Of a DNA stretch of 64,000 bases, positions 18,301 through 26,947 are shown in pieces. The notes under the pieces were generated by a model. That model was given only the letters and a program-made list of their open reading frames with translations, ran no database searches and was not told the origin of the DNA. How positions within the stretch are numbered: the stretch's first letter is position 1; every line of letters starts with the position of its first letter. Origin of the DNA: Coriobacteriaceae bacterium (lineage in GTDB: Bacteria > Actinomycetota > Coriobacteriia > Coriobacteriales > Coriobacteriaceae); NCBI GenBank assembly GCA_902362275.1, contig CABIWB010000013.1, positions 7,742 through 71,741 on the forward strand. The letters run 5' to 3'. Made by a program: the position numbers and the translations under genes.

Positions 18301-18554
18301 GTCCAATTGAGGTCGGTTCTTACCTGGAAGAGGGCCTTAATATTGCCGAATGCGGGGTCGTTGTTGTTGCCCCAGGTTTTGCCCACCCAGTCGTAGGCGA
18401 GCGATCCGTACAGCTGCGTGGCGATATCCATCGTGAACAGCAGCGTGCAATGGTGGCGAAGGAGCTTGGTGTTTCTTGGATCGGTGCCCGAACCGGCACT
18501 CATACTCTTGTACTGATTCCACTTCCCTTCCATTTCGTCGAGGTAGCGGTTTGC
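15324..18554 (-). pseudogene. Large surface protein, downstream part after an in-frame amber stop
   Basis: About 1,076 codons continue in the same frame as the gene starting at 19691, directly after the TAG at 18555-18557. The text runs on naturally (SGAK, stop, ANRYLDEMEGKWNQ), so the two parts were one protein of about 1,455 residues. The first in-frame ATG is at 18533 and has no ribosome-binding site, so independent translation is unlikely. The product is beta-rich and repetitive. It ends in GALAGAGD, a hydrophobic helix and SARR, which resembles a cell-wall sorting signal in layout but lacks a clear LPxTG motif. Confidence 0.6.
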
Positions 18555-19691
18555 CTACTTGGCGCCCGACTCGCGCGGCGATTTCTTCCAGTATTCCGGA
18601 TCAGGGTTGCCCGAATCGTTCATATAGCTGGCTGGTTTGTATCCTCCGCCAAACAGCACGCATCCAGCAAACGAGAAATCGAAGAGGATCGGAAATGTGG
18701 GCATCCAGCACGTGAACTTATTGCCGCCGATGCCGGGAAACGCCGCGGGGAAATCAAACGGAGTGATCTCTTGGTCCATGGTAGTGGGGACGATAGTGGT
18801 CGAGCCCGATTCTGCCTTTGCGGCCGGCGCGGTGACAACGGCCATGGGGGAGGAGAGTGTATAGGTCTTGCCCTGGTAGTCGAGGACAAAGCGCAACTTG
18901 CATCCTTCTTCCAGAAGGCTCGACGCTGCATCGAGGAACTTGTCTTCGAGTGTGAGCGTCGCCAGATTATCCGCGCCCGATGCGCTGGCCTTGACTTGGC
19001 CAATCTGCGTGACGGTTTCGGATGAGCTGTCCGCAGCGGGCATCACTTTATTGATATGCAATGTTGCCTGCCCGCCCTGCGGCAGATGAGCCTGCACGGT
19101 AAAAGCGTGCGTGTCGGTCTGGTCGTTTGCTGCTTCGTCCGCTGGCATTGCCATAAACGTGGCGTCGGCGTACTGGATGTCCCATTCGTCGAATGTGAGC
19201 TGGCGGAAGTACGGCTCGCCGTCGGAAAGCGGACGCGTGGGCGCGGTTATGGCGGTGCCGCCCTGGATACGCGCAAGAGGAATCTCGACATCACGGTAGC
19301 CCGCCATGCTAATGGAGATGCCGCCGTTAAAGTCGTACGCGTCAAGGAGCGTTGCCTCGTCCACGTAGCCTTCCGAAAGAGGGGCGACCTCAAAGATGGC
19401 CGTGCCTTCGTCATCGGTCATGGCGGTGAGCTGCTTGCCTGCGGCGTAGCGCGACGTGAGCGTGACCTTGGCGCCTGCGATAGGCGTATTCTTGTTGGCG
19501 ACGTCGACCACCACCACGCCGAACATGGTGCGCGAGAGCACCAGGACCTTGAAGGGGTCTTCTTCGTCGGCATAGGCCGCGGTGGGCGCGAACGGCATCA
19601 GGAAGGCATTTTCGTTTCCCGACACGCGCGGCAACATAATGCTTGCCAGCGAGGACGCTCCAGCAACAAGTAACGAACGGCGATCAAGCAT
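18555..19691 (-). CDS. Exported surface protein, N-terminal part up to an amber codon
   Basis: 378 codons from ATG 19691, placed by GGGAG 6 bases upstream, end at TAG 18555-18557. The N-terminus MLDRRSLLVAGASSLASIML has a twin-arginine-like export signal. It is followed by a probable cleavage site after AYA (DEED follows, about residue 41). A carboxypeptidase-regulatory or Ig-like fold follows (VVVVDVANKNTPIAGAKVTL), typical of surface proteins. The frame stays open for another 1,076 codons after the stop, so this is almost certainly only the front of a longer gene. The frameshifted LuxR gene upstream on the same strand is its likely regulator. Confidence 0.65.
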   Translation of the reverse strand: MLDRRSLLVAGASSLASIMLPRVSGNENAFLMPFAPTAAYADEEDPFKVLVLSRTMFGVVVVDVANKNTPIAGAKVTLTSRYAAGKQLTAMTDDEGTAIFEVAPLSEGYVDEATLLDAYDFNGGISISMAGYRDVEIPLARIQGGTAITAPTRPLSDGEPYFRQLTFDEWDIQYADATFMAMPADEAANDQTDTHAFTVQAHLPQGGQATLHINKVMPAADSSSETVTQIGQVKASASGADNLATLTLEDKFLDAASSLLEEGCKLRFVLDYQGKTYTLSSPMAVVTAPAAKAESGSTTIVPTTMDQEITPFDFPAAFPGIGGNKFTCWMPTFPILFDFSFAGCVLFGGGYKPASYMNDSGNPDPEYWKKSPRESGAK

Positions 19692-19847
19692 CTTTGGCTC
19701 CCATCCCGCAGGTATCGGTGGAAATAATCCAATTTTGCGAGAAGGCGCCCCGTGGCGGTAGTGTCGTCCGAGGACCAAAATGTCCAATTTGAGCGAGTGA
19801 AGCGCCGGGGCTCCGGAGCGCTTTCGATATGCCGGTCAGTCTGGCCG

Positions 19848-20851
19848 CTAGCGCAGCATGTGGGTAACCAGCTCGGCGCGAGTTCCGATGCCAAGCTTTG
19901 CATATACGCCGGATAGGCGGTTTTTAACGGTGCCCGGCGATACTCCCATATGGCGTGCGATTTCGACGTTGGCCCATCCACGGCAGGCGAGCATGGCCAT
20001 GGTGAACTCTGTGGTCGTTAAATCGTCGGCAACGTCCTCGCCCGAATCGGGGTTGTTGATGCGTCGCCAGCCGTAGCTGAATCGATACGTAATCTCGATG
20101 ATGCGTGCGAAATCGTCAGGGTATTGCGATTTTAGACACGCCTCGATGAGCCCCTGTAAAAGGCCGTGGTGCTCGCCGATGAGCTCGATGAGGCCGTCGG
20201 GGCGTGCAATGTTCCAAGCAGCTCCGAAGTGCGTTTTAGCGGCGTCGATGTCCTTGAGGCTCATGCATGCCATGGAAGCTGCTAGGTGCAGGAACAGTTC
20301 CGAGATCGGATAACTTCCCTGTTTCATGATCAGGGCGTTTTCCGCCATGCCCAGACTGCGGCCGTATTCTCCGCGCAGATACAAGGCGTGCGCCATCACG
20401 TAGCTGGCGAACAGGCGCAGGCCTTCGGGCAGATGCGCCGCAAGCGGATAAAACTCTTCGGCGGAATACGGGGAAGGCAAGTGCAGCAGGACGCTCGCGG
20501 CCGAGGCGAACAGGATATGCGTGGCGTGGACGGCGGGCGATTCCTCGTCAGTTGGCGTATCGAGGATGCCCGCAAGGCAACGGCGGGCATCGGCGATACG
20601 GTTGAGCGACAGACTGGCATATCCGCAGATAAAGCATGCGGAATAGCGCAGTGCGGGGTCGGTGGCGTCAAGATGGGGCGTGCTGTCTCGGCGGCGAGGG
20701 TGGCCTGTCCGCGAAAGTACAGCGCTTCTGCCGTGGCGACAGTGCGTGAATCGGGGTCGGAAATGCCTGCAACCGCAGCGTCAATCTGCCCCGGCACAAA
20801 GGCAGTGCACATCAACGGCATAGGAATGCGCGGGTAGCCATCGCAGTCCAT
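19848..20851 (-). pseudogene. LuxR-family transcriptional regulator, frameshifted
   Basis: The full-length product would be about 334 residues. ATG 20851 follows GGGAG; the first frame reads MDCDGYPRIPMPLMCTAFVP and so on to AAETARP. It then needs one extra C in the four-base run complementary to 20675-20678 to continue as HLDATDPALRYSACFICGYA and link to the frame ending at 19848. The C-terminal helix-turn-helix is intact (ACRGWANVEIARHMGVSPGT then VKNRLSGVYAKLGI). The middle looks like TPR-type helices, as in MalT/LuxR activators. It may be a sequencing error. Confidence 0.75.
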
Positions 20852-20881
20852 CTTCCATCTCCCATCAGGTGGCAACATTAG

Positions 20882-20998
20882 CAGCAATTGTACTCTTGTT
20901 GCTTGGGACAGGAATTTGTGGGTATCGCCTACGATTATGTCGAACGTATAAAGGAAGAGTTTATTGGCGATGCTTCCAAGGTGGCTACCGAAGCCTAG
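20882..20998 (+). pseudogene. C-terminal coding remnant, unidentified
   Basis: After a stop at 20879-20881 the frame reads LGQEFVGIAYDYVERIKEEF and IGDASKVATEA before TAG at 20996. This looks like the genuine tail of a protein, yet there is no start and the LuxR gene begins 30 bases upstream on the other strand. Family not recognised. The remaining 150 bp to guaA hold TATAAT at 21077-21082, a possible -10 element, without a good -35. Confidence 0.35.
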
Positions 20999-21148
20999 TT
21001 GACCTCGACATTAGGAAAAATTGCCACCCCTGCAAAAAGCTCTGTCGCAGCGATGGGAAACGCATCTCGTTCTGCATATAATGAGGTCATATGACGGTGC
21101 GTTTGCATACGTGTAACGCATTCCCATCGAACCGAAAAGGAGCTTTGC

Positions 21149-22129
21149 ATGGATCCCAACAAACGTCCCGACAACATGGTGCGTATCACCACTCTCGAAC
21201 TTGCCCAGGTGTTCATCGATGAGCAAGTCGCTGCAATCCGCGAGCAGATCGGCGACAAGAAGGTTTTGCTGGCCCTTTCCGGTGGCGTTGACAGCTCTGT
21301 TGTCGCGGCGCTGCTCATCAAGGCTATCGGCAAGCAGCTCATCTGCGTGCATGTGAACCACGGCCTGATGCGCAAGGGCGAGAGCGAGCAGGTCGTCGAT
21401 GTGTTCCAGAACCAGATGGACGCCAACCTGGTCTATGTGGACGCCACCGATCGCTTCCTCGACAAGCTCGTCGACGTCGACGAGCCCGAGGCCAAGCGCA
21501 AGATCATCGGTGCCGAGTTCATTCGCGTGTTTGAGGAGGAGGCCCGCAAGGTTGGCGACGAGGTCAGCTTTCTCGCCCAGGGCACTATCTATCCCGACAT
21601 CCTGGAGTCTCAGGATGGCGTGAAGGCCCACCACAACGTGGGTGGCCTGCCCGAGGATCTGCAGTTTGAGCTCTGCGAGCCCGTCAAGCTGCTGTACAAG
21701 GACGAGGTCCGCGTTGTGGGCCGAGAGCTCGGCCTGCCCGAGAACATGGTTGAGCGCCAACCGTTCCCCGGACCCGGCCTGGGCGTCCGCTGCCTGGGTG
21801 CCATCACCCGCGACCGTCTTGAGGCGCTGCGCGAAGCCGACGCCATCGTGCGCGAGGAGATCGACAAGGCCGGTCTGACCATCTGGCAGTATTTTGCCGT
21901 CGTGCCCGACTTCCGCGCAACCGGCGTGCGCGAGGGCAAGCGCGCCTACGACTGGCCCTGCATCATCCGCTGCATCAACACCGTCGATGTCATGACTGCC
22001 GAGGTTCCCGAGCTCGACTGGGCGCTGCTCAGGCGCATCACCGCCCGCGTCACGGCCGAGGTCCCCGGCATCTGCCGCGTGTGCTACGACCTCACGCCGA
22101 AGCCCGTCGGCACGGTCGAGTGGGAGTAA
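21149..22129 (+). CDS. guaA: GMP synthetase, ATP-pyrophosphatase subunit without amidotransferase domain
   Basis: Converts XMP plus ATP and ammonia to GMP. The 326 residues align with the C-terminal two thirds of ordinary GuaA: P-loop [16 protein letters not shown] (about 42-57), the lid and Mg region [64 protein letters not shown] and the C-terminal end KPVGTVEWE. The class I glutamine amidotransferase domain normally fused in front is absent. The start is well fixed (AAAAGGAG 7 bases before ATG), so this is a stand-alone subunit of the kind known from archaea, needing a separate glutaminase or free ammonia. No GATase gene is visible in the window. Confidence 0.88.
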   Translation: MDPNKRPDNMVRITTLELAQVFIDEQVAAIREQIGDKKVLLALSGGVDSSVVAALLIKAIGKQLICVHVNHGLMRKGESEQVVDVFQNQMDANLVYVDATDRFLDKLVDVDEPEAKRKIIGAEFIRVFEEEARKVGDEVSFLAQGTIYPDILESQDGVKAHHNVGGLPEDLQFELCEPVKLLYKDEVRVVGRELGLPENMVERQPFPGPGLGVRCLGAITRDRLEALREADAIVREEIDKAGLTIWQYFAVVPDFRATGVREGKRAYDWPCIIRCINTVDVMTAEVPELDWALLRRITARVTAEVPGICRVCYDLTPKPVGTVEWE

Positions 22130-22142
22130 GTTAGTCCACGTA

Positions 22143-22180
22143 GGCCTCCGTTCTCATTTGGGAACGGAGGCCTTTTCTTT
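22143..22180 (+). terminator. guaA terminator
   Basis: The perfect 11-bp stem GGCCTCCGTTC (22143-22153) / GAACGGAGGCC (22162-22172) is followed by TTTTCTTT, 14 bases after the guaA stop. Confidence 0.9.
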
Positions 22181-22341
22181 GCCGTTCGATATCTTATGCC
22201 TGGAGATTGTATGTTTCGTTGCGCCCATACTGCCCAGACGTTACATTGCTGCGACGACTCCCAGGTTACGCATTGGGCACGCCGGGCAGAAGAGGGCCAT
22301 AATGGAGTGCGCACACAATTTGTTTTAGAGGAGGATGCCGC

Positions 22342-22926
22342 ATGGCAAAAGACGAACAAACAGGCTGGATTGTTGAGATGCTCATGGCCAGCGCATCGGT
22401 GACGCCCGCGGCTCTTTTGGAAGAGGTTATGGCAGATGAGCGCTGCGTGGCTTTTGGCCCCATCCATCATTTTATTGTGGGCGCGGTGCTGCTTGCGTGC
22501 TGGCGCAACGCCGAAGCATCTGGGGAGCGAGATGCGATGCTCAAAGACGATCTTGCCGATCTGATGTCTCGGTCGGATTGCGTGCCGGGGGCAACGTGCG
22601 CGCGCTGGGGCGTGTGCGGGGCGGCTGCGTCTGCGGGCATGGCATATGCAATCGTGCGCGGCAATGCGCCGCTGCGCAGTGAAGGCTGGCAGGAGGGGCA
22701 GCTTATGGTTTCGGAGCTGCTCGCCGCCATCGCGCACTCGGGAAGCCCACGGTGTTGCAAGCGAGATGCGCGTGTGGCGATTCGTGAGGCCGTTTCGTTT
22801 TTTAACGCGCTCGGCGGACCGCAGCTTAAAGCGTGGGAGAAGACGCCAGCCTGCGATAGCTATGCGGTCAATACAGTGTGTATGGGCGAAAAGTGCCCGT
22901 ATCATCCGTCCGTAATTATCCAATAA
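22342..22926 (+). CDS. Cys-rich cytoplasmic protein, DUF5714-like
   Basis: A 194-residue protein placed by AGAGGAGG 7 bases before ATG 22342. It has a conserved-looking FGPIHHFIVGAVLLACW segment (about 33-50) and a cluster of cysteines, including CVPGATCARWGVCGAAAS (about 81-98), SPRCCKRD and CMGEKCPYH at the end. Such spaced Cys/His suggests metal or Fe-S binding. DUF5714 domains, as I recall them, show a similar His-His and Cys pattern and associate with SAM-dependent enzymes, but this match is from memory. The gene is monocistronic and convergent with the histidine kinase gene. Confidence 0.6.
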   Translation: MAKDEQTGWIVEMLMASASVTPAALLEEVMADERCVAFGPIHHFIVGAVLLACWRNAEASGERDAMLKDDLADLMSRSDCVPGATCARWGVCGAAASAGMAYAIVRGNAPLRSEGWQEGQLMVSELLAAIAHSGSPRCCKRDARVAIREAVSFFNALGGPQLKAWEKTPACDSYAVNTVCMGEKCPYHPSVIIQ

Positions 22927-22964
22927 GACATCGGGTGCCCCGGCCGTCTCGCGGTGCGGCGATT

Positions 22965-23890
22965 TTAGCCGAGCGCGTGCGCGGGAAGGGTCACGAGCAT
23001 AGTCGTTCCGCTCTCGGAACTATCTTCGACCTCGATGGAGCCGCCGTGGAGCGCGACGATTTCCCAGGCCAGCGCAAGTCCCAGCCCCACGCCGCCGTAT
23101 GCTCTGCTACGCGATTTGTCGACGCGAAAGAAGGGCTGAAAGATGCTTACCTGGTATTGCTCGGGAATGCCCGGCCCCTGGTCGCGCACACGCAGCAGTA
23201 CACGGTCGCCTTCGGCGAGGGCGCCGATTTGCACGGTCGAGTTGGGCGCGCTGTAGCGAATGGCGTTTTCGGTCAAGTTGAACAGCAGTCGATAGATGAG
23301 CGTGTCGCTGCCGATCGTTTGCGCGTTGCCTTCGCTTGCAAGCGCAATACCCTTCTGTTCGGCAAGGGGCGTCAGGTCGGCGATAACTTCTTCGATCATC
23401 GGCGCCAGCTCGATTGCGTCGTTGCAGGGAACATTGCGCAGCTCGCTCATCTCGAGCAGCGTCTTTGTCATGCGCGTCATTCGCTCGGTCTGCTCCTGCA
23501 GCAAACCGAGCAGGCTCGCTGTGTCGGCATCGGCGTCGGGGTGCTCGGCGCAAAATAGCTCAACCTGGGCCTGCATGAGTGCGAGGGGCGTGCGCAGCTC
23601 GTGTGCCGCGTTGCCCGTAAACTGTCTTTGCGCAGAAAATCCCTCGTCAAGACGGGCAATCATGTCGTTAAACGACGCACTGCAGCGCCTAAGCTCAAGG
23701 GGCGCGTCCTCGCTGATTTTTGTGTCGGCAAGGTTGTCGGGTCGTACGCTCTCGACTTGCGCCGCAAAGGAGTGCAGCGGCCGCAGCGCATGCCCGTATA
23801 GCCGACCAGACAGTTCGTCAGCACGCATGCCGCACACGTAAGCAGTGCCGTCATAATCGTTACGCGCCATTGCAGCGAAAGCCTTTTCAT
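22965..23890 (-). pseudogene. Sensor histidine kinase with internal deletion and frameshift
   Basis: The native start is ATG 23890, overlapping the response-regulator TGA as ATGA. It begins MKRLSLQWRVTIMTALLTCA with one membrane helix, then shifts frame near 23795-23805 straight into HALRPLHSFAAQVE, which normally follows the second membrane helix. The extracytoplasmic sensor domain and TM2 are therefore missing and the frame is broken. Kinase parts are complete: HAMP-like linker, H-box FTGNAAHELRTPLALMQAQV, N-box LLFNLTENAIRY, G-boxes RDQGPGIPEQ and GGVGLGLALAW. The shifted open frame has an upstream ATG at 23921, but that would give a soluble protein without a sensor. Confidence 0.75.
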
Positions 23891-24579
23891 TCGCTATCCT
23901 CCATAACGTAGCCCTCTCCAATCCGATTGCGAATCGGGTCGTATCCCAAAGCGCCGCGCAGTTTTTTGCGCAGCGACGAGATATGAACGCGGGTTGCGTT
24001 GCTAAAGCTGTTCACGCTGCTATCCCAAACGTGCTCGATAAGCTCCTCTTGACTTACCGGACGCCCCTGATTAAGCATCAGGTATTCCAAGATTCCCGTT
24101 TCCTTGCGCGTAAGAGATAAAGCCTCGCTGTCCACGGAAGCGATGCGCGCCTTGGTGTCAAAGCGGAGCTTTCCGCAGGTTAAAACTATGTCGCTTTGTG
24201 TAAAGCGTCTGAGGGTAAGGCTGCGAATTCTTGCCGCAAGCTCGTCCAGATGAAACGGCTTGGTGAGGTAATCGTTGGCGCCGGCATCGAGTGCGGCGAC
24301 TTTATCGGATACTTCGCCACGTGCGGACAGAATCAGTACCTTAGTCTCGCAGGCAGTTTTCCTAAGTTCCCTGAGTACGGTCATGCCATCGATGCGGGGA
24401 AGATTGAGGTCGAGTACCACGAGGTCGAAGGCCTCAACGTCCAGTAGGTCGAGCGCCTCCTGTCCGTCGTGACAGCAGTCGACGCTGTACGCCAAGTTTC
24501 GCAAACTGCGCGCGATTGCATCGCACAGCGCCCGCTCGTCCTCGACGATCAAAATTCGTATAACAGTCTCCTCGCACAT
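23887..24579 (-). CDS. OmpR/PhoB-family response regulator
   Basis: 230 residues. Receiver domain: acidic pocket VEDE, phospho-acceptor Asp in LVVLDLNLPRIDGMTVLREL (about residue 57), Thr/Ser in LILSAR and Lys in YLTKPFHLDEL. The winged-helix C-terminal domain has SLTRKETGILEYLMLNQGRP and ATRVHISSLRKKLRGALGYD. The stop overlaps the kinase start. The gene is divergent from the CD1871A/polyferredoxin/TlpA operon, its most likely target. The annotated ATG has a poor ribosome-binding site; GAGGAG lies just inside the frame, so the true start may be slightly downstream. Confidence 0.9.
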   Translation of the reverse strand: MCEETVIRILIVEDERALCDAIARSLRNLAYSVDCCHDGQEALDLLDVEAFDLVVLDLNLPRIDGMTVLRELRKTACETKVLILSARGEVSDKVAALDAGANDYLTKPFHLDELAARIRSLTLRRFTQSDIVLTCGKLRFDTKARIASVDSEALSLTRKETGILEYLMLNQGRPVSQEELIEHVWDSSVNSFSNATRVHISSLRKKLRGALGYDPIRNRIGEGYVMEDSE

Positions 24580-24651
24580 TCCAAATCGCGCTTAACACGG
24601 ATTTTATAGTTGATATGGTCCAATGGTCGCGTAACGAAAGGAGTGGTCAGG

Positions 24652-24798
24652 TTGTTCAAAGAAGTAAAACCCGTGGTACAGGTCGCTTTGTTGATCGTCG
24701 GAATTGCCATGGTGTGCTTTGGCGTTATGCGTGGCGAGGCGGATGCCGTGCTGGCCAAAGCGATTAGGCTGTGCTTGGAGTGTATCGGAATTGGATAA
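24652..24798 (+). CDS. CD1871A-type small membrane protein with LECIGIG tail
   Basis: A 48-residue single-pass membrane protein. AAAGGAG (24637-24643) points to the TTG at 24652 (8-base spacing), giving a short basic start, the helix VVQVALLIVGIAMVCFGVMR and the tail LAKAIRLCLECIGIG. The two cysteines (CLEC) near the C-terminus are the hallmark of the CD1871A CxxC-containing family. Its stop overlaps the start of the polyferredoxin gene, so the two are translationally coupled and probably form a membrane redox unit. Confidence 0.7.
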   Translation: MFKEVKPVVQVALLIVGIAMVCFGVMRGEADAVLAKAIRLCLECIGIG

Positions 24799-25735
24799 AA
24801 GAGAAAACACTGCGTCGCATGTTTTGGCCCGATTTCGCGGATTCATTCAGGCGGCGGCGACGCTCATCACCAACATTCATCTGCCAAACTTTGCCAAAGG
24901 CGGCATCTATCAGGGCGCGGGAAAAACAGTCTGCGTACCTGGACTTAATTGCTATTCGTGCCCCGCGGCATCGGGTGCGTGCCCCATCGGGTCGTTCCAG
25001 TCGGTGGTAGGTTCATCCAAGTTCAACTTCTCCTACTACGTTACCGGTACGCTCATTTTGCTCGGCGTGCTGCTGGGACGATTTGTATGCGGGTTTTTGT
25101 GCCCGTTTGGCTGGTTGCAGGAACTGCTTCACAAGATCCCCGGCAAAAAGCTTTCGACGAAAAGGCTCAAGGCGCTTACGTATGTCAAATACGTTGTGCT
25201 GCTATTTGCCGTGGTATTGCTGCCTGTGCTGTTGGTCAACGATCTGGGGATGGGCGATCCGTTCTTTTGCAAGTACATCTGTCCACAGGGTGTGCTCGAG
25301 GGCGCCATTCCTCTGGCCATTGCCAATGCCGGCATTCGATCTGCGTTGGGACAGCTCTTTACTTGGAAACTTGTCGTTCTCATTGTCGTGGCAGTGCTGA
25401 GCGTTTTGTTCTATCGCCCCTTCTGCAAATGGATTTGCCCGCTCGGCGCATTCTATGCGCTCATGAATAAAGTGTCCTTGTTAGGGATTCAGGTTGACGC
25501 GTGCAAATGCGTCTCGTGTGGCAAGTGTTCAAGGGTTTGTCAGATGGACGTCGATGTGGTCCGCGCGCCCAATCATGCCGAATGTATCCGGTGCGGAAAG
25601 TGCATCGGGGCCTGTCCCGTCGATGCCATCAGCTATCGCTACGGCCTGGATGTGTCGGCGGAAAAGCTCCCCTTGACCGCCGATAAAAAGAAACAAGCTT
25701 CGACAAAACGGAGAAATGACCATGAAGCTTTCTAA
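24791..25735 (+). CDS. Membrane polyferredoxin (NapH/CcoG-like 4Fe-4S protein)
   Basis: A 314-residue integral membrane electron-transfer protein. I place the start at TTG 24791, overlapping the preceding stop; GGAG lies about 10 bases upstream. Cys motifs in order: CVPGLNCYSCPAASGACP, then CGFLCPFGW, CKYICPQG and CKWICPLGAFY at membrane boundaries, and two C-terminal ferredoxin clusters, CKCVSCGKCSRVC and CIRCGKCIGACPVDA. Four to five hydrophobic helices separate them. It probably passes electrons across the membrane to the CD1871A protein or to the lipid-anchored thioredoxin-like protein that follows. The reading frame overlaps the next gene by 14 bases. Confidence 0.87.
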   Translation: MDKRENTASHVLARFRGFIQAAATLITNIHLPNFAKGGIYQGAGKTVCVPGLNCYSCPAASGACPIGSFQSVVGSSKFNFSYYVTGTLILLGVLLGRFVCGFLCPFGWLQELLHKIPGKKLSTKRLKALTYVKYVVLLFAVVLLPVLLVNDLGMGDPFFCKYICPQGVLEGAIPLAIANAGIRSALGQLFTWKLVVLIVVAVLSVLFYRPFCKWICPLGAFYALMNKVSLLGIQVDACKCVSCGKCSRVCQMDVDVVRAPNHAECIRCGKCIGACPVDAISYRYGLDVSAEKLPLTADKKKQASTKRRNDHEAF

Positions 25736-26693
25736 AATTGCGGCCCTGTTTATGGTGCCGGTGCTGGCCTTGTGTCTTGTGGCGTGTTCGGCGCCTGGTG
25801 GCAATGCGAGCGAATCTGCGGGCTCCGATCCCAAGATCGCGGAGCTCATTGCACAGGAGCCGACCAATGCCGACGAGGCCGCCGAGCTGTATGCGAAGTT
25901 CATGAAAAAAGAGAACGATATCCTTTCGAGTGATAACGCGCTGTGGGAAAAGGTATTCAATGCGGCAAATAAAGACTCGGCAATGATTGAGGACGGCAGC
26001 AATTACGGCGATTTCCTGCTCAAGACCATCGACGGTGCCAAGGATGAGTTTACGGCGGATGAGCTCAAGACGCTCAAGGCCGGCGCACAGCAGATCAAGG
26101 AGATCGAGAACAAGCTCGAGGGCCTGGAGAAGGAGTTTCCCGGCTGTGGAAGCACGCCGAGCGCAGGCGAGAGCGTCGACGCTTCGGCAGCGGGCATGAC
26201 GGCTAGTGCCAATGCTTCGAGCGAGGCGACGAAGTTTCCCAGCTTTACGGGCAAGGACCTGGATGGCAACGACGTGAGCAGCGACGAACTGTTCTCTAAG
26301 AACAAGGTCACCGTCATGAACTTCTGGTTCACCACTTGCAAGCCGTGCGTGGGCGAGCTGGGTGATCTTGAGAATTTGAATAAGGAGCTCGTCGAGAAGG
26401 GCGGTCAGGTCGTAGGCGTCAATTCCTTTACGCTCGATGGCAACAAGGGCGAGATTGCAGATGCCAAGGACGTGCTGAGCAAGAAGGGCGTGACATATAA
26501 GAACATCTGGTTCAAGCCGGATAGCGAGGCCGGTAAGTTTACGTCAAATTTGTTCTCGTTCCCGACAACCTACGTTATCGACCAGAACGGCAACATCGTA
26601 GGGGAGCCCATCGTGGGCGCCATCAGCTCCGCCGAGCAGCGCGCGGCGCTCGATAAGCTTATCGATCAGGCGATTGCGAATAGCGAGCAGTAG
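25722..26693 (+). CDS. TlpA/ResA-like thioredoxin lipoprotein
   Basis: 323 residues. The signal peptide ends in the lipobox LCLVACSAP (Cys about 22), placing the protein outside the membrane. A helical region (about 35-140) with many charged residues precedes a thioredoxin domain, VTVMNFWFTTCKPCVGELGD, whose CKPC is the redox motif, and it ends with FPTTYVIDQNGNIVGEP including the cis-proline. It overlaps the polyferredoxin gene, completing a three-gene redox operon. It likely reduces exported disulphides or takes part in cytochrome maturation using electrons from the polyferredoxin; this role is inferred. Confidence 0.87.
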   Translation: MKLSKIAALFMVPVLALCLVACSAPGGNASESAGSDPKIAELIAQEPTNADEAAELYAKFMKKENDILSSDNALWEKVFNAANKDSAMIEDGSNYGDFLLKTIDGAKDEFTADELKTLKAGAQQIKEIENKLEGLEKEFPGCGSTPSAGESVDASAAGMTASANASSEATKFPSFTGKDLDGNDVSSDELFSKNKVTVMNFWFTTCKPCVGELGDLENLNKELVEKGGQVVGVNSFTLDGNKGEIADAKDVLSKKGVTYKNIWFKPDSEAGKFTSNLFSFPTTYVIDQNGNIVGEPIVGAISSAEQRAALDKLIDQAIANSEQ

Positions 26694-26772
26694 AAAACGC
26701 GTAAAGCATGGAGAGGATCGTGCGCCGCTGTGCGGAGTAGTCCGCTACCTTTCAAGATAAGCTCCACCATAT

Positions 26773-26801
26773 AGAGGTCCCGCTCGGGACCTCTTCTTTT
26801 G
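26773..26801 (+). terminator. Terminator of the redox operon
   Basis: AGAGGTCCCG (26773-26782) and CGGGACCTCT (26785-26794) form a tight hairpin followed by TCTTTT. The remaining bases up to 26947 show no gene. Confidence 0.75.
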
Positions 26802-26947
26802 GGCGCCACCCCGTTCGTTTTTTTGATGCGCTTCGTTGCATTCCTCATTGGTGTCGGTGAAAAATGGGGATAGAGTAGGACAAACGCGTCGAATACGAAC
26901 GGCGGAGGGGAGCGGGCAGGGTACCTGCGCAGGAGAGGTTGCCGTCC

